A stretch of 64,000 bases of DNA from Priestia iocasae (GCF_016909075.1 NZ_JAFBFC010000003.1:496001-560000), one strand, 5' to 3'; positions 8,993 through 19,312 are shown, numbered from the stretch's first letter. The notes: a model not told the origin generated them from the sequence alone. Numbers and translations: made by a program.

Positions 8993-9814
8993 TTACCTAC
9001 TTTCAGAAATCGAAATGATTTCGTACTGATACTTTGTCATTTTCATCACTACTGTTCCTACTTGTTTCACGTAATGAATATCAATCCACATTTCATATAA
9101 CCTTTCTAACAAATCAGGATTTATACGATTTATACTCGTTTCAAATATAATAGCGGCCTGAGGATCTACTTTTTCTAAAAACGGTTGCGAAGTCGTGGTA
9201 CCTCCCCCATAATTAGCTACTTTTAAAACATCCGTGTCTGACAGTGGAAGCTTCGTTAACTTTTTTTCGATTGAAGAATCATTGTTAGTCATATATAAAA
9301 TTCGGTTTTCACCATACGTAACGATTATATCCATTGACACAGTAGAAGTGGATTCATTATGTAGCACCCGAACGCTAATATCCTCGGAGTACTGATGGTG
9401 CTTTCCTTCTTTCCATGCCTCATACGAAGAATCATTTTTCATCTGATATCCGTTTGGTGCATAAACATGCTTAGGGCTAAATCGATTGATCACATCCATT
9501 AGGTTGTCATCAAATCCAGCTCCTTGCTTTGTAATAATGACTTCATCTAGCTTTTTTATTCCAAACATATTCATCCATTTATAAAGCTCTTCTTTCGAAG
9601 CTGCACTGCCTGTATTAATTAAAATATGATGATTTGTACCATCTTTTATTAAGGTTGCTTCTCCATCTGACAAGCTAAAAAACACCATAATGGCTTCACC
9701 TTCAGATAAATCAAAATCCACGCTTTCTACTTTGCTTGCATAGCTACGGTTATTAGAAATACCTAAGTCTAATAAAACACATACAATCAGTAAAATGATA
9801 AAAGGCCGACTCAT
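8993..9814 (-). CDS. Secreted metallo-beta-lactamase-fold protein lacking the metal ligands
   Basis: 273 residues with an N-terminal signal/anchor (about 1-26). The rest follows the ComEC-type beta-lactamase fold: FFSLSDGEATLIKDG (normally LDVGQGDA-like), ILINTG, FGIKKLDEVIIT, then a late block VLKVANYGG (normally LKVxHHGS). The metal-binding THxHxDH is replaced by TKQGAGFDDN, and the later His pair by Asn-Tyr, so hydrolysis is unlikely. The reading frame is intact over its full length, so selection probably keeps it for binding or structure. It sits between dinG and ypmA, which are adjacent in B. subtilis, so it is an insertion or a lineage gene. Specific function unknown. Confidence 0.8.
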   Translation of the reverse strand: MSRPFIILLIVCVLLDLGISNNRSYASKVESVDFDLSEGEAIMVFFSLSDGEATLIKDGTNHHILINTGSAASKEELYKWMNMFGIKKLDEVIITKQGAGFDDNLMDVINRFSPKHVYAPNGYQMKNDSSYEAWKEGKHHQYSEDISVRVLHNESTSTVSMDIIVTYGENRILYMTNNDSSIEKKLTKLPLSDTDVLKVANYGGGTTTSQPFLEKVDPQAAIIFETSINRINPDLLERLYEMWIDIHYVKQVGTVVMKMTKYQYEIISISESR

Positions 9815-9900
9815 CTTCTCAGCTCCAGCTTAATTTGTTCCGTATAAAAATAGGAAGCGTTCTTCACTTATGAAGAACGAGCACAAACCACCTTATTCGA

Positions 9901-12717
9901 CTAATGATCGATCGATATGTCCTTCCACCACGTTTGCAAATCATCCAATGTTTCATGAAATGCTTTCTCTTTAATATCGACTTGTGGTAGAGACATTAAA
10001 AAATACTTTCCATATGTCGTACTCGTAACACGATTATCAAAGATATAGACAACTCCTCTATCTTTCCTCGATCGAATGAGCCTTCCAAACCCTTGTTTAA
10101 ATTTAATAATAGCTTGCGGAAGAGAGTAATCGATAAATGCATTTTGACCATTGTTTTTTAATCGCTCTACTTTTGCAGCAACAAAAGGTTGTTCTGGCGG
10201 TGAAAATGGAAGTCGCACAATCATTAAGGCTGATAACTTTTCACCTGGAATATCAATTCCTTCCCAAAAGCTGTTTGTTCCTAATAGAATGGCTTTGTCA
10301 AATTGAGTAAAGTCTTTAATCAATCGGTTTCGGTTGCGAGTTGTTACACCTTGCCCTAAAAGAACAAATTCTTCTAAGTCATTTAACTCTTTCATATAGC
10401 TATACGTTTGTTTCAACATATCATATGACGTAAATAACACGAGCATTTTACCATTCGTAATAGACGCAACATCTAATATACTTTCCGCTAATAAAGCACT
10501 ATATTCTTCAACTGATACAGAATTAATCGCAGGAAAGTCTGACGGAATAAACACCTTTGCCTGCTTTTCATAAGAGAAAGGTGACTGCACTGATAATTGC
10601 AAAGGTTGAAAATCATACAAGCCTAATTCATTAATAACATAATCAAATGAATGATGAACCGTTAAGGTAGCTGATGTTAAAATAACGGTCTGCTTTTTAG
10701 CAAAAAAGAGATCTGCTAACTGATCCGCTACTGATACAGGCTGGCTATATAAAAATGTAGCATTGGCTGCACCTTTTGGTTCAATTTCAAACCACATTAC
10801 TTCATTTTCTTCAGATTCAAACAATAATTTGTAAAGACGATGATCCACGTCTTCAAACATGTGGCAAACTGTAAAAAACTCATGGAAAATCGCTTGTTCT
10901 TCTTTTTTAAACGAACCTAAATTGGCTTCAATTCCTGCTTGTTCACTTCGAATCATATGAAGAAAATCACGCAATAAAAATCGAACACGCGAAGCGAGTT
11001 CAAGAATAGCAGACCAATGACTCCCTTGCTCTGCTTTTGTATGATAACGATAGCTTAATCGACCAATATCAACTGCAGGCTTGTTTCCTTTCTTTAACAC
11101 ATATGAATGAATCAGCCTAAATAAGTCGTTACATTCAGCATGAAGTTGACCAATCATGTCATTTATTCGCTCAAGTGGCTTTGTATGATGATATTTTGAC
11201 ATCACTTTATGCACATCTATTAATAGCCCTTTTGTTTGCAAAGAGCCGATACGAGTTAGAAGCGTATGAATGGAGAAATAGTCTAAGTGCACTCCTAATT
11301 CTTCACTTGCAATCTCTTCAAAGTGATGAGCCTCATCAATGATGACATGATCATAATGTGGCAATAAAGACTGATTACTTAGCACATCCATTAATAGTAA
11401 ACGATGATTAGTCACAATAATGTGTGCACGCTTTGCACGCGCTCGTGCTCGTTCATAATAAGAGTGATGTATCCATGGATTACGTACATCTACTTGTGAT
11501 GGATTGGCTTCATTGATGCGATCCCAAAACAATTTACCTCCTGAAGGCAAATTAATTTCATCAATATCTCCTGTTGTTGTTTCCGTTAACCATACAAGAA
11601 TTTTCGCTTTTGTTAAGATAGCATCATAGTTATTCTCACGCTCTTTTAGTAAGTGAAGAAATTTACGAACGCTAATATAGTGCTCTCTTCCCTTTAATAC
11701 GACAGCAGACAACGGAAAAGATAACAGTTTACTTGCTAATGTTAGATCTTTTTCAATCAGCTGCTGTTGTAACGAAATAGTATGCGTAGACACAACAACT
11801 TGTTTTCTTTCCTTAACTGCATACATAGCAGCAGGAATTAAATAAGCGAGCGTTTTTCCTGTTCCTGTCCCCGCTTCAATTAATGCATGCTCATGAGAAG
11901 AAAAAGCTTCATCAACTAAATCCATCATCTGCCATTGTTCTTTTCGATCTTCGAAGTTTGTTAATATCGAATTAAAATGTTCATGCTTTTGCTTAGAAAA
12001 CTCCTTATAAGTAAAAGGAATTTCCTTTGTTTCTTCCTTTTCATTTTCCATCTTCCGAATGGCTAAGCCGTGAAGAAAGACAAAGTCACTATTTTCTTCT
12101 ATTAATTGTTGCTTCTCTTCAATGACATCTTCTATGAGTTCTCCAATCTCACTTTTCAAATGCAATGATAAAGAGTACAGTTGCTTTAACGTCGTAAGAG
12201 GCAACTGTTTCATTTTTTCAATGAGCATAAGTAGAATTTGAGCCGTTACTTCTGCATCACTATCAGCTTGATGAGGATTATCATGCGTAATGGATAAACA
12301 ATCTGCAAGCTGATTGAGTTTATATCCATCGATTGTTGGCAACAAGATACGTGCCAGTTCAACCGTATCAATCGGCGAATTATACAATGTATCATATCCG
12401 TGATTATGTAATTCATCTTGAAGAAATGAGAGGTCAAAAGCTACATTATGAGCAACAAAATAAGAGTCTTTCATTAATTGCAACACTTTTGGAGCAATCT
12501 CTTTAAATAGTGGCGCATCTTTTACCATGTCATCATTAATATGAGTTAGCTGCTCGATAAACGGTGGTATAGGTAATTCCGGATTTAAAAAGCTTGAGAA
12601 TCGATCAACAATAAGACCATTCTCAATAACAACGGCTGCAAATTGAATGATTTTGTCTCCCTGCTTAGGAGAATGGCCAGTCGTCTCAAGATCAATCACA
12701 ACAAAACGCTTATTCAT
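9901..12717 (-). CDS. dinG: DinG-family ATP-dependent helicase with N-terminal 3'-5' exonuclease domain
   Basis: 938 residues from the ATG at 12717, with GAGGTG six bases upstream; an in-frame GTG at 12726 is less likely. DnaQ-type exonuclease domain first (VVIDLETTG at about 7-15, VAHNVAFDLSFL, HQADSDAEVT), then a DinG/XPD-like SF2 helicase: Walker A EAGTGTGKTLAY at about 282, DEAH box IDEAHHFEE, motif VI QGFGRLIRSRKDRG. The Fe-S cysteines of E. coli DinG are not evident, as in other Firmicutes versions (YpvA). In B. subtilis-type relatives the exonuclease rather than the helicase activity is established for S. aureus DinG. Probably has its own promoter. Confidence 0.93.
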   Translation of the reverse strand: MNKRFVVIDLETTGHSPKQGDKIIQFAAVVIENGLIVDRFSSFLNPELPIPPFIEQLTHINDDMVKDAPLFKEIAPKVLQLMKDSYFVAHNVAFDLSFLQDELHNHGYDTLYNSPIDTVELARILLPTIDGYKLNQLADCLSITHDNPHQADSDAEVTAQILLMLIEKMKQLPLTTLKQLYSLSLHLKSEIGELIEDVIEEKQQLIEENSDFVFLHGLAIRKMENEKEETKEIPFTYKEFSKQKHEHFNSILTNFEDRKEQWQMMDLVDEAFSSHEHALIEAGTGTGKTLAYLIPAAMYAVKERKQVVVSTHTISLQQQLIEKDLTLASKLLSFPLSAVVLKGREHYISVRKFLHLLKERENNYDAILTKAKILVWLTETTTGDIDEINLPSGGKLFWDRINEANPSQVDVRNPWIHHSYYERARARAKRAHIIVTNHRLLLMDVLSNQSLLPHYDHVIIDEAHHFEEIASEELGVHLDYFSIHTLLTRIGSLQTKGLLIDVHKVMSKYHHTKPLERINDMIGQLHAECNDLFRLIHSYVLKKGNKPAVDIGRLSYRYHTKAEQGSHWSAILELASRVRFLLRDFLHMIRSEQAGIEANLGSFKKEEQAIFHEFFTVCHMFEDVDHRLYKLLFESEENEVMWFEIEPKGAANATFLYSQPVSVADQLADLFFAKKQTVILTSATLTVHHSFDYVINELGLYDFQPLQLSVQSPFSYEKQAKVFIPSDFPAINSVSVEEYSALLAESILDVASITNGKMLVLFTSYDMLKQTYSYMKELNDLEEFVLLGQGVTTRNRNRLIKDFTQFDKAILLGTNSFWEGIDIPGEKLSALMIVRLPFSPPEQPFVAAKVERLKNNGQNAFIDYSLPQAIIKFKQGFGRLIRSRKDRGVVYIFDNRVTSTTYGKYFLMSLPQVDIKEKAFHETLDDLQTWWKDISIDH

Positions 12718-12877
12718 AGGTAACACCTCACATCATTCTTCCTTTTTAGTATTCATGTAGCGTGAGTTGTGTATGTAAAATTTATCGTGGTTTTTCGCTT
12801 ATCACGAATGTACCTTTAAGCTATCATTATAACGTAATTTTCTTTGACAAGCATAATGAATGATTAAATCAAAAAAA

Positions 12878-12924
12878 GAGCTGAGACAAAAGGGGCAAAG
12901 AACACCCCTGTTTGACTCAGCCTC
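12878..12924 (-). terminator. panD terminator
   Basis: Imperfect stem GAGCTGAGACAAAAGGGG / CCCCTGTTTGACTCAGCCTC, followed on the minus strand by TTTTTTT. It ends the panBCD unit and belongs to the shared hairpin family. Confidence 0.85.
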
Positions 12925-12942
12925 ATGTATAGGCATTTAGTT

Positions 12943-13326
12943 TTACAAAATTGTAGAAGCTGGCTCCTGCTTTAACAGTTGCTTGATTTGGTTATGCTCA
13001 TCCATAATTGCTACTGTTGGATGATGGGTTGCTACTTTTTCATTTGGCACCATTGCATATGAAATAATGATAACAACATCACCTGGCTGTACAAGGCGCG
13101 CTGCAGCACCATTTAAGCAAACCACACCACTACCGCGTTCACCAGGGATCGCATAGGTTTCAAGCCTTGCCCCATTGTTGTTATTCACAATTTGTACTTT
13201 TTCATTCACTGCAATTCCTACTGCATCTAATAAGTCTTCATCAATCGTCACACTACCTACATAATTTAAATTCGCTTCTGTGACACGTGCACGATGGATT
13301 TTTGCATTCATCATTGTTCGAAACAT
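12943..13326 (-). CDS. panD: Aspartate 1-decarboxylase proenzyme
   Basis: 127 residues. It converts aspartate to beta-alanine for pantothenate. The self-processing site Gly24-Ser25 (NYVGSVTID) is present; cleavage creates the pyruvoyl group on Ser25. Catalytic Lys9 (AKIHRA), Tyr58-region and the NGAAARL loop are visible. It starts 14 bases after the panC stop and closes the panB-panC-panD operon, the standard Bacillus order. Confidence 0.97.
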   Translation of the reverse strand: MFRTMMNAKIHRARVTEANLNYVGSVTIDEDLLDAVGIAVNEKVQIVNNNNGARLETYAIPGERGSGVVCLNGAAARLVQPGDVVIIISYAMVPNEKVATHHPTVAIMDEHNQIKQLLKQEPASTIL

Positions 13327-13340
13327 TTTCTTTTCCCCCG

Positions 13341-14186
13341 TTATACTTCAAATGTTAGATTATCAATTAGTCGAGCTTTTGAAAAAGCAACCGCTACTGC
13401 AAGAATGATCCTACCAGATAAATGGTCAATCTGGGTTAAGTGTGGGTACGAATAAATATCTACATAATCGATACGCCCATTTGTATGATTACGAAGATCC
13501 TGTTCGATTTCTTTCTTTATTTTTTCTGGATTTGTTTCTCCCTCAGTAATGCGTTGCTTCGCTTTCTGCAAGCTTTTATAAATAAAAGGCGCTTCCTTTC
13601 GCTCTTGTTCTGTTAAGTATACATTACGCGAACTCTTGGCAAGCCCATCTTCTTCTCGAATCGTACCTACTGGCACAAGTGTAACTGGAAAGTGAAAATC
13701 AGCAATAAGAGCGTCGACCACAGCTACTTGCTGTGCATCCTTCATTCCGAAATACGCTCGGTTCGGTGTAACAATATGAAATAGCTTTGTGAGTACGGTT
13801 GCTACACCATCAAAATGACCTGGTCGCTTCGCACCACAAAGAACATCAACTCGTTTCGTAACCTTCAATTGAATGGTTGGTTCATTCGGATACATTTCCT
13901 CTACTGTTGGATAAAAAAGAACATCAACACCAGCCTCTTTTGCTAATCGCTCATCACGCTCAAAGTCCCTTGGGTATGAATCAAAATCTTCATTCGGTCC
14001 AAATTGAGTTGGATTAACAAAAATGCTAAGCACAACGGTATCATTTTCTCTTTTCGCTTCATGGAGGAGAGTGAGGTGACCTTCATGTAAATAACCCATG
14101 GTCGGCACAAACCCTACTGTTTCATCTTTTAGCTTTGTTTCTTGTACATATTGCTGCATCTCTTTAATGGTTTTAATAACGTTCAT
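13341..14186 (-). CDS. panC: Pantothenate synthetase (pantoate-beta-alanine ligase)
   Basis: 281 residues from the ATG at 14186 ([10 protein letters not shown]), one base past the panB stop; an upstream in-frame ATG at 14201 overlaps panB and would add five unusual residues. The product condenses pantoate with beta-alanine using ATP. Nucleotidyltransferase signatures: [13 protein letters not shown] with the HIGH-like motif, [19 protein letters not shown], and the KMSKS-equivalent LAKSSRN. Middle gene of panBCD. Confidence 0.96.
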   Translation of the reverse strand: MNVIKTIKEMQQYVQETKLKDETVGFVPTMGYLHEGHLTLLHEAKRENDTVVLSIFVNPTQFGPNEDFDSYPRDFERDERLAKEAGVDVLFYPTVEEMYPNEPTIQLKVTKRVDVLCGAKRPGHFDGVATVLTKLFHIVTPNRAYFGMKDAQQVAVVDALIADFHFPVTLVPVGTIREEDGLAKSSRNVYLTEQERKEAPFIYKSLQKAKQRITEGETNPEKIKKEIEQDLRNHTNGRIDYVDIYSYPHLTQIDHLSGRIILAVAVAFSKARLIDNLTFEV

Positions 14187-14187
14187 C

Positions 14188-15021
14188 TTACTTTCCCCCA
14201 TATAAAGCAGTTAGCTGTTCTTCTTTCATCGTGAATGTATGCTTTTCTTCTGGAAATGACTTTTTCTTCACTTCTAACACATACTGTTTTAAGCTTGGTA
14301 CAACTAGTTCATTTAGATGTCCATACTGTTTTACAAACTTAGGAACTCGCTCTACTCCATATGTTAAAATATCGTGATAAACAAGTACTTGACCATCGGT
14401 TTCCTTACCTGCACCAATTCCAATAGTTGGAATCGACAAACGATTGGAAATTTCTTTCGCAAGCTGCTTTGGTACACATTCTAATACAAGAGCAATAGCA
14501 CCTGCTTGTTCACACTTTATCGCATCTTCAATTAATTTTTTTGCAGCTTCAGCATCTTTTCCTTGTACCTTATAGCCACCAAGTACACCAACGGATTGTG
14601 GGGTAAGTCCTAAATGCGCAACCACAGGAATTCCTGCGTTGGTTAAATCAGTAATGGTATAAATGACATCTCCTGCTCCTTCTACCTTTAACGCATGAGC
14701 ACCGCTTTCTTGAACCATTCTTGCTGCATTTCTCATTGTTTCTTCTCGTGAAATATGGTAAGACATGAACGGCATATCCGTTACAATAAACGTATTGGAA
14801 GCGCCGCGCTTTACTGCTTTTGTATGATGAATCATATCGTCTACTGTAACAGGAAGTGTAGAGTCGTAGCCAAGCACAACCATCCCTAAGGAATCACCAA
14901 CTAAAATCATGTCAACCTCTGCTTGTTCTGCATACTTAGCAGATGGATAATCATAAGCGGTTAACATCACGATAGGGTTACACTCTTTTTTCATTTTCAT
15001 AAAATCTGTTTTCGTTTTCAC
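14188..15021 (-). CDS. panB: 3-methyl-2-oxobutanoate hydroxymethyltransferase
   Basis: 277 residues. Makes ketopantoate from ketoisovalerate and methylene-tetrahydrofolate, the first committed step to pantothenate. TIM-barrel with [31 protein letters not shown] (Mg-binding Asp), VKVEG-type ALKVEGA and HLGLTPQ. The GTG start at 15021 follows a strong GGAGGAG. First gene of panBCD; the 270-base leader upstream carries an intrinsic terminator (separate entry), which implies control by premature termination. Confidence 0.96.
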   Translation of the reverse strand: MKTKTDFMKMKKECNPIVMLTAYDYPSAKYAEQAEVDMILVGDSLGMVVLGYDSTLPVTVDDMIHHTKAVKRGASNTFIVTDMPFMSYHISREETMRNAARMVQESGAHALKVEGAGDVIYTITDLTNAGIPVVAHLGLTPQSVGVLGGYKVQGKDAEAAKKLIEDAIKCEQAGAIALVLECVPKQLAKEISNRLSIPTIGIGAGKETDGQVLVYHDILTYGVERVPKFVKQYGHLNELVVPSLKQYVLEVKKKSFPEEKHTFTMKEEQLTALYGGK

Positions 15022-15077
15022 GATCTTTCTCCTCCTTTTTCTCAGAGGAGATGACTACCGAACGTCCATCAAGCAGT

Positions 15078-15114
15078 AAAAAATCCTTCTTTCTACAACG
15101 GAAAGAAGGATTTT
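15078..15114 (-). terminator. Intrinsic terminator inside the panB leader (attenuator)
   Basis: Perfect 14-bp stem AAAATCCTTCTTTC / GAAAGAAGGATTTT, seven-base loop, followed on the minus strand by TTTTTTACTG. It lies 57 bases before the panB start, downstream of birA's own terminator, so it can only act on transcripts heading into panB. Confidence 0.85.
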
Positions 15115-15209
15115 GAACATTCAAACAATATCATGAATTAGACGTCTGCCTAGTAAAGATTCGGTGTTTGTCATCCCTCTGTCCTAGTCCTTATTTGGAT
15201 CAAGGCAGA
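15115..15209 (-). promoter_or_regulatory. Candidate cis-acting leader of panBCD
   Basis: Minus-strand leader before the panB attenuator. An outer pair TCTGCCT (15203-15209 complement) / AGGCAGA (15145-15151 complement) encloses about 50 bases containing two direct ACTAGG copies and the GGACAGAGGGATGACA stretch. A conserved 'pan motif' RNA has been described upstream of panB operons in Firmicutes; this could be it, but I cannot match its consensus from memory. No T-box (no TGGNACCGCG) was seen. No convincing sigma-A promoter was found for this leader. Confidence 0.5.
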
Positions 15210-15221
15210 TTAAATTAAGTT

Positions 15222-15276
15222 AAAAAAATACGAGTACCAGGTGAAGTTCTTACGATACTACCCTGATACTCGTATT
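15222..15276 (-). terminator. birA terminator
   Basis: 15-bp stem AATACGAGTATCAGG / CCTGGTACTCGTATT with one mismatch and a 20-base loop, followed on the minus strand by T7. It ends the ypjD-to-birA unit just past birA. Confidence 0.9.
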
Positions 15277-15292
15277 ATAAATAATTTATAAG

Positions 15293-16294
15293 TTATTTTC
15301 TAGTAGATAATTCGATATCGGCAGAGTGGATATGATGAAGAACACCTAAATCATCTTCAACAAGTAAAACACCATCCTCTGTAATACCTTTTGCCCAACC
15401 TTCAATAGAACCTCTTAGCGTTCGCGCAATAATGCGTTTCCCAATACTTATCGCATACGTTTCCCAAAGAACCTTGATTAAGCCAAAACCATTTTTTAAG
15501 TATTCTTCATAGAGTGATTCAATTTTAAGAAAAATAGTTTGCATAAGAGTGGCACGATTAATAAGTTCTCCTGTTTCTGCTGCGAGTGAAGTCGCAATGT
15601 CTTTAATAGCATCGGAGAAGTCTTGCTGCTGTTGGTTCACATTAATACCAATGCCAATGATAACGGAATGGATACGATCAGCGTCTGCTTGCATCTCTGT
15701 TAAAATTCCAACAGCTTTTTTGCCTTCAATTAAAATATCATTTGGCCATTTAATTTGAGGAGAGATACCCGTTACCTCTTGAATCGCTTGCACAACCGCT
15801 ACGGCCGTTAAAAGTGTTAACTGCGGGGCATTCTGCGGAGGCACTGTCGGGCGTAAAATAATGCTCATCCATACACCTGTACCTTTTGGTGAATGCCATA
15901 CGCGATCTAGTCGTCCTCGTCCTGATGTTTGTTCTTCCGCTACTACAACGGTTCCTTCTTGTACACCTTCTTGTGCTAATCGGTGTGCGATTTTTTGAGT
16001 GGATTCAACAACCTCTTCATAATGAACGTGCTGTCCAATCTTTTTCGTTTGCAATCCTAGAATTAGCTCATTCTCACTTACTTTATTTGGTTTATTCACA
16101 ATACGATATCCTTTTTTACGCACTGCTTCTAGCTCATAACCTTCTTTTCTTAAGTCTTCAATATGCTTCCACACAGCGGTTCTTGAGCAACCTAACATAT
16201 CACTAATTTTTTGCCCAGACACATACTCTTCTTTTGAGTTCGTAAACATTTCTAATAACGTTCTTCTTATATCTGATTGCAAGACTGCACCCAC
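15293..16294 (-). CDS. birA: Biotin-protein ligase / biotin operon repressor
   Basis: 333 residues from GTG at 16294 (a TTG at 16282 is an alternative). An N-terminal winged helix-turn-helix (SGQKISDMLGCSRTAVWKHI) is followed by the biotinyl-AMP ligase domain with GRGRLDRVWHSP and KWPNDILIEGKKAVGIL, and an SH3-like C-terminal domain. It attaches biotin to carboxylases, including the pyruvate carboxylase encoded at 37-40 kb, and in Bacillus represses biotin genes. Its start overlaps the cca end by 28 bases. Confidence 0.95.
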   Translation of the reverse strand: MGAVLQSDIRRTLLEMFTNSKEEYVSGQKISDMLGCSRTAVWKHIEDLRKEGYELEAVRKKGYRIVNKPNKVSENELILGLQTKKIGQHVHYEEVVESTQKIAHRLAQEGVQEGTVVVAEEQTSGRGRLDRVWHSPKGTGVWMSIILRPTVPPQNAPQLTLLTAVAVVQAIQEVTGISPQIKWPNDILIEGKKAVGILTEMQADADRIHSVIIGIGINVNQQQQDFSDAIKDIATSLAAETGELINRATLMQTIFLKIESLYEEYLKNGFGLIKVLWETYAISIGKRIIARTLRGSIEGWAKGITEDGVLLVEDDLGVLHHIHSADIELSTRK

Positions 16295-17457
16295 TCTCTT
16301 ATTGCGTCTTTGTCGTTCTTTAATTCACCACTTACAATGCTTTGTTCCATTGTGCGTAACAACTCAGAAAGCCAAGGCCCACCTTTTTTATTTAGCCAGT
16401 TCATGATATCAGCGCCATTTACCACTATATCTTGTAAGGAATGAATAGGAAGTTCTTGATTGACTTGTTTAATCCAAGATTCATCTACCTCATGCTCTCC
16501 CACTACGTAACAAATTCGATTTACTGCAAGACTTGTGTGTACACCATATGTATAAATGAGTTGAGGTGACCAACCCTCGGTTCGTATTTGAGTGTACGCA
16601 CTTACATAATCCCTTACTTCTTTAATTGTTTTGTTTGAAAGCTTCCAATTTTTCAAAAAGCTTTCTATTTGCTGATTATGTAAACCAATTAGGAGAAGTG
16701 CCCATGACTCTGTTACGTGTTGCAGCAAGTGCCACTTATACTGTAGCAGTTTTGAAAACGTGTTATCACTCACTTGTAAACTCGGTAAAAATGAATAAAG
16801 CTTTGTTTCAGCTAGCAACGAAAAGGCTTGAACAGAACTATCTCCCTGTAGCATTTTTTCAAATTCAACTGTGATTCTTTCCACTGATACGTGTTGCAAA
16901 AGACTTCCGTGCTGTCTAATTGCTTGTCTCGTTTCTTCTTCTAATGTAAATGAAAGCTGACTAACAAAGCGTATCGCTCTCATCATCCGCAGAGCATCTT
17001 CGTGAAATCTCTCTGATGCTTCTCCTACCGTTACAATGACTTTTTTTTCAATTGCTTCTATCCCGTTAAAAGGATCAATGATGTCACCATGACGATTCAT
17101 CGCAATTGCGTTAATTGTAAAGTCACGTCGCTGTAAGTCTTCTTTTAGAGAAGAAATGAACTGAACAGACGAAGGGCGACGAAAATCTTCGTACGTTCCC
17201 TCTGTTCGAAATGTGGTAACTTCGTATGGCTCTCCCTTATATAAAACAACAACCGTCCCATGCTCAATTCCTACATCAATCGTTTTGGGAAATAACGCCA
17301 TGACTTCTTTCGGCTTAGCAGAAGTTGCAATGTCAACATCGCCAATTTCTCTACCGATGATTGAATCGCGAACGGCACCTCCAACAAAGTAAGCTTCATA
17401 TCCATGCTGCTCAAGCTCTTTTATAATCGTTAGCGGTTGAATAAAAGGTTCTCTCAT
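16267..17457 (-). CDS. cca: CCA tRNA nucleotidyltransferase
   Basis: 396 residues from the ATG at 17457, which has GGAGG five bases upstream and matches the usual N-terminus; an earlier ATG at 17469 overlaps the bshA stop. It adds or repairs the 3' CCA of tRNAs. Class II signature: GGAVRDSIIGREIGDVDIAT with the metal-binding DxD, RRPSSVQFISS, RRDFTINAIA and RMMRAIRFVSQL. Located between bshA and birA as in B. subtilis. Confidence 0.95.
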   Translation of the reverse strand: MREPFIQPLTIIKELEQHGYEAYFVGGAVRDSIIGREIGDVDIATSAKPKEVMALFPKTIDVGIEHGTVVVLYKGEPYEVTTFRTEGTYEDFRRPSSVQFISSLKEDLQRRDFTINAIAMNRHGDIIDPFNGIEAIEKKVIVTVGEASERFHEDALRMMRAIRFVSQLSFTLEEETRQAIRQHGSLLQHVSVERITVEFEKMLQGDSSVQAFSLLAETKLYSFLPSLQVSDNTFSKLLQYKWHLLQHVTESWALLLIGLHNQQIESFLKNWKLSNKTIKEVRDYVSAYTQIRTEGWSPQLIYTYGVHTSLAVNRICYVVGEHEVDESWIKQVNQELPIHSLQDIVVNGADIMNWLNKKGGPWLSELLRTMEQSIVSGELKNDKDAIREWVQSCNQI

Positions 17458-17468
17458 GTCTTCCTCCA

Positions 17469-18599
17469 TTACGATGACTCCATAATGCGGTAATATAATT
17501 GTTCGTATTCATTAACGATTGTTGTTGAATGGAATCGTTCATTTACTGCGGCTAAGGCTTTTGAGACCATTGTTTGATAGCTTTGTTGGCTAGTTAATAA
17601 ATGAACCGCTCTTTGAGCAATTGACTCAATATCACCTAACTCACAAATAAAGCCTGTCTCTCCATCTTCAATCACCTCAGGAATTCCTCCAATGTTTGTA
17701 CCAATGCAAGGAACTCCACAAGCCATCGCTTCTAACAATACTAGGCCAAAACTTTCTTTTTCAGATAATAGTAATTTCAAATCACTTATTGAATAAAGCT
17801 CTTCAATATTTTCCTGTTTCCCAAGGAATAATACTTTCTCTTTCAAGCCAAGTTTTGTCACCAACTGACAAATGACCGACATCTCCGGCCCATCACCTAC
17901 TAGCAGTAATTTAGCTGGAACTTTCTCTTGAATAAGATGAAAAGATTTGACAACATCTTGAACTCGTTTGACTTGTCTGAAATTCGATACATGAATGACA
18001 ACTTTCTCATGAGGAGCAATGCCATATTCTTTCTTTAAATGAGAAGCGTCTTGCTTTTTATACACACGCTCATCAATAAAATTATATACTGTCTCAATTT
18101 GCTTATTTGGCCTTACTAGATCATACGTCTGTTCAACTAATGCCTTTGATACAGCTGTCACAGCATCTGATTTTTCAATCCCAAACTTAATTAAGTCTTT
18201 TAGCGAAGAGTCATATCCTAAAACAGTAATATCCGTACCGTGAAGAGTTGTAACAATTTTCAATTGTTCCCCTACCATTTGCTTTGCCAAGTATGCGCAC
18301 ACAGCATGAGGAATTGCATAGTGAGCATGAATAATATCTAACTTTTCTCGTTTAGCAACTTCTGCAATTTTTGTGGATAATGCAAGATCGTAAGGAGGGT
18401 ATTTGAACACCGAATATTGATTTACTTCTACTTCGTGGAAGTAAATATTAGGGTAAACTTTATTCAAGCGAAAAGGCATACTAGAAGAAATAAAATGAAT
18501 TTCATGTCCTTTTTCTGCAAGTAGTTTTCCTAGCTCAGTGGCAACAACCCCTGAGCCACCTACTGAGGGATAGCACGTAATTCCAATCTTTAATTTCAT
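17469..18599 (-). CDS. bshA: N-acetylglucosaminyl-L-malate synthase (bacillithiol step 1)
   Basis: 376-residue GT4 retaining glycosyltransferase that joins UDP-GlcNAc to malate, the first step to bacillithiol, the main low-molecular-weight thiol in Bacillus. N-terminal [19 protein letters not shown], central HAHYAIPHA and [12 protein letters not shown], and C-terminal E-x7-E motif ([16 protein letters not shown]). Start overlaps the bshB1 stop by ATGA, so the two bacillithiol genes are translationally coupled. Confidence 0.95.
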   Translation of the reverse strand: MKLKIGITCYPSVGGSGVVATELGKLLAEKGHEIHFISSSMPFRLNKVYPNIYFHEVEVNQYSVFKYPPYDLALSTKIAEVAKREKLDIIHAHYAIPHAVCAYLAKQMVGEQLKIVTTLHGTDITVLGYDSSLKDLIKFGIEKSDAVTAVSKALVEQTYDLVRPNKQIETVYNFIDERVYKKQDASHLKKEYGIAPHEKVVIHVSNFRQVKRVQDVVKSFHLIQEKVPAKLLLVGDGPEMSVICQLVTKLGLKEKVLFLGKQENIEELYSISDLKLLLSEKESFGLVLLEAMACGVPCIGTNIGGIPEVIEDGETGFICELGDIESIAQRAVHLLTSQQSYQTMVSKALAAVNERFHSTTIVNEYEQLYYRIMESS

Positions 18600-19312
18600 T
18601 GTGTCCCTCCTACTAAATCACGGTCTATAAGCAGTGGCTTTTTAGATAGAAAACCCTCTGCATATAAAACGCCAACTTCTTTTCCCATTAACCGATCGCG
18701 ACTTTCTACTGTTTCAACGTATCCATTTACGAGGGGAGTGTTATAGCTATCAGTCGTTTTAGTAAATTGACTCTTATAAGCCAATAAGCTATCGCGCTTT
18801 TTAGAAAACGTATTTGATATATCAATGACAAAATGAGGTTTATGAAACCCGTTAATCATGTAAAAATAAAGCGAAGATACGCGATGAGCATCTAGCTGAT
18901 TAGGGTCAACATATTTTTTTACACCTGATGAGAAAACCGCTTCTTCTACTAATCGTGCGCAATTTCCGTGGTCAGGATGACGGTCTTCAAAGTAAGGAGC
19001 AAAGACAAGCGTTGGTTGATACTTACGTATAACAGAAACAATTTCTTGTATATACTCTTCTTTCATATATAAACCTCTATCAGGCATGTGTAAATGGATA
19101 CGTTCGTGAATACCTAAAAGAGAAGAAGCGATTCTTGCTTCCTCTTTTCGAATTTCGACCGTTCCATTTGAAGAAAGCTCTGCATGAGTTAAGTCGCAAA
19201 CCACAACATTTAATCCTTGCTCTACAAATTTAGCAATAGATCCGCCCATGCCAATTTCAACATCATCAGCATGAGCTCCAATTGCTAATACATCTATTTT
19301 ACTATTTATCAT
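18596..19312 (-). CDS. bshB1: Bacillithiol biosynthesis deacetylase BshB1
   Basis: 238 residues from the ATG at 19312 (AAGGTG six bases upstream); a GTG at 19321 overlaps mgsA. Zn-dependent LmbE-type deacetylase that removes acetyl from GlcNAc-malate. Metal/catalytic motifs: [13 protein letters not shown] (the usual AHPDD is AHADD here, a common Bacillus variant) and [12 protein letters not shown]. It acts on the product of BshA, encoded next. Confidence 0.94.
   Translation of the reverse strand: MINSKIDVLAIGAHADDVEIGMGGSIAKFVEQGLNVVVCDLTHAELSSNGTVEIRKEEARIASSLLGIHERIHLHMPDRGLYMKEEYIQEIVSVIRKYQPTLVFAPYFEDRHPDHGNCARLVEEAVFSSGVKKYVDPNQLDAHRVSSLYFYMINGFHKPHFVIDISNTFSKKRDSLLAYKSQFTKTTDSYNTPLVNGYVETVESRDRLMGKEVGVLYAEGFLSKKPLLIDRDLVGGTQ

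Noticed and set aside
12735-12870. dinG promoter (TTGTCA and TATAAT)
   Set aside because: Spacing is only 13 bases; not credible as a sigma-A promoter without data.
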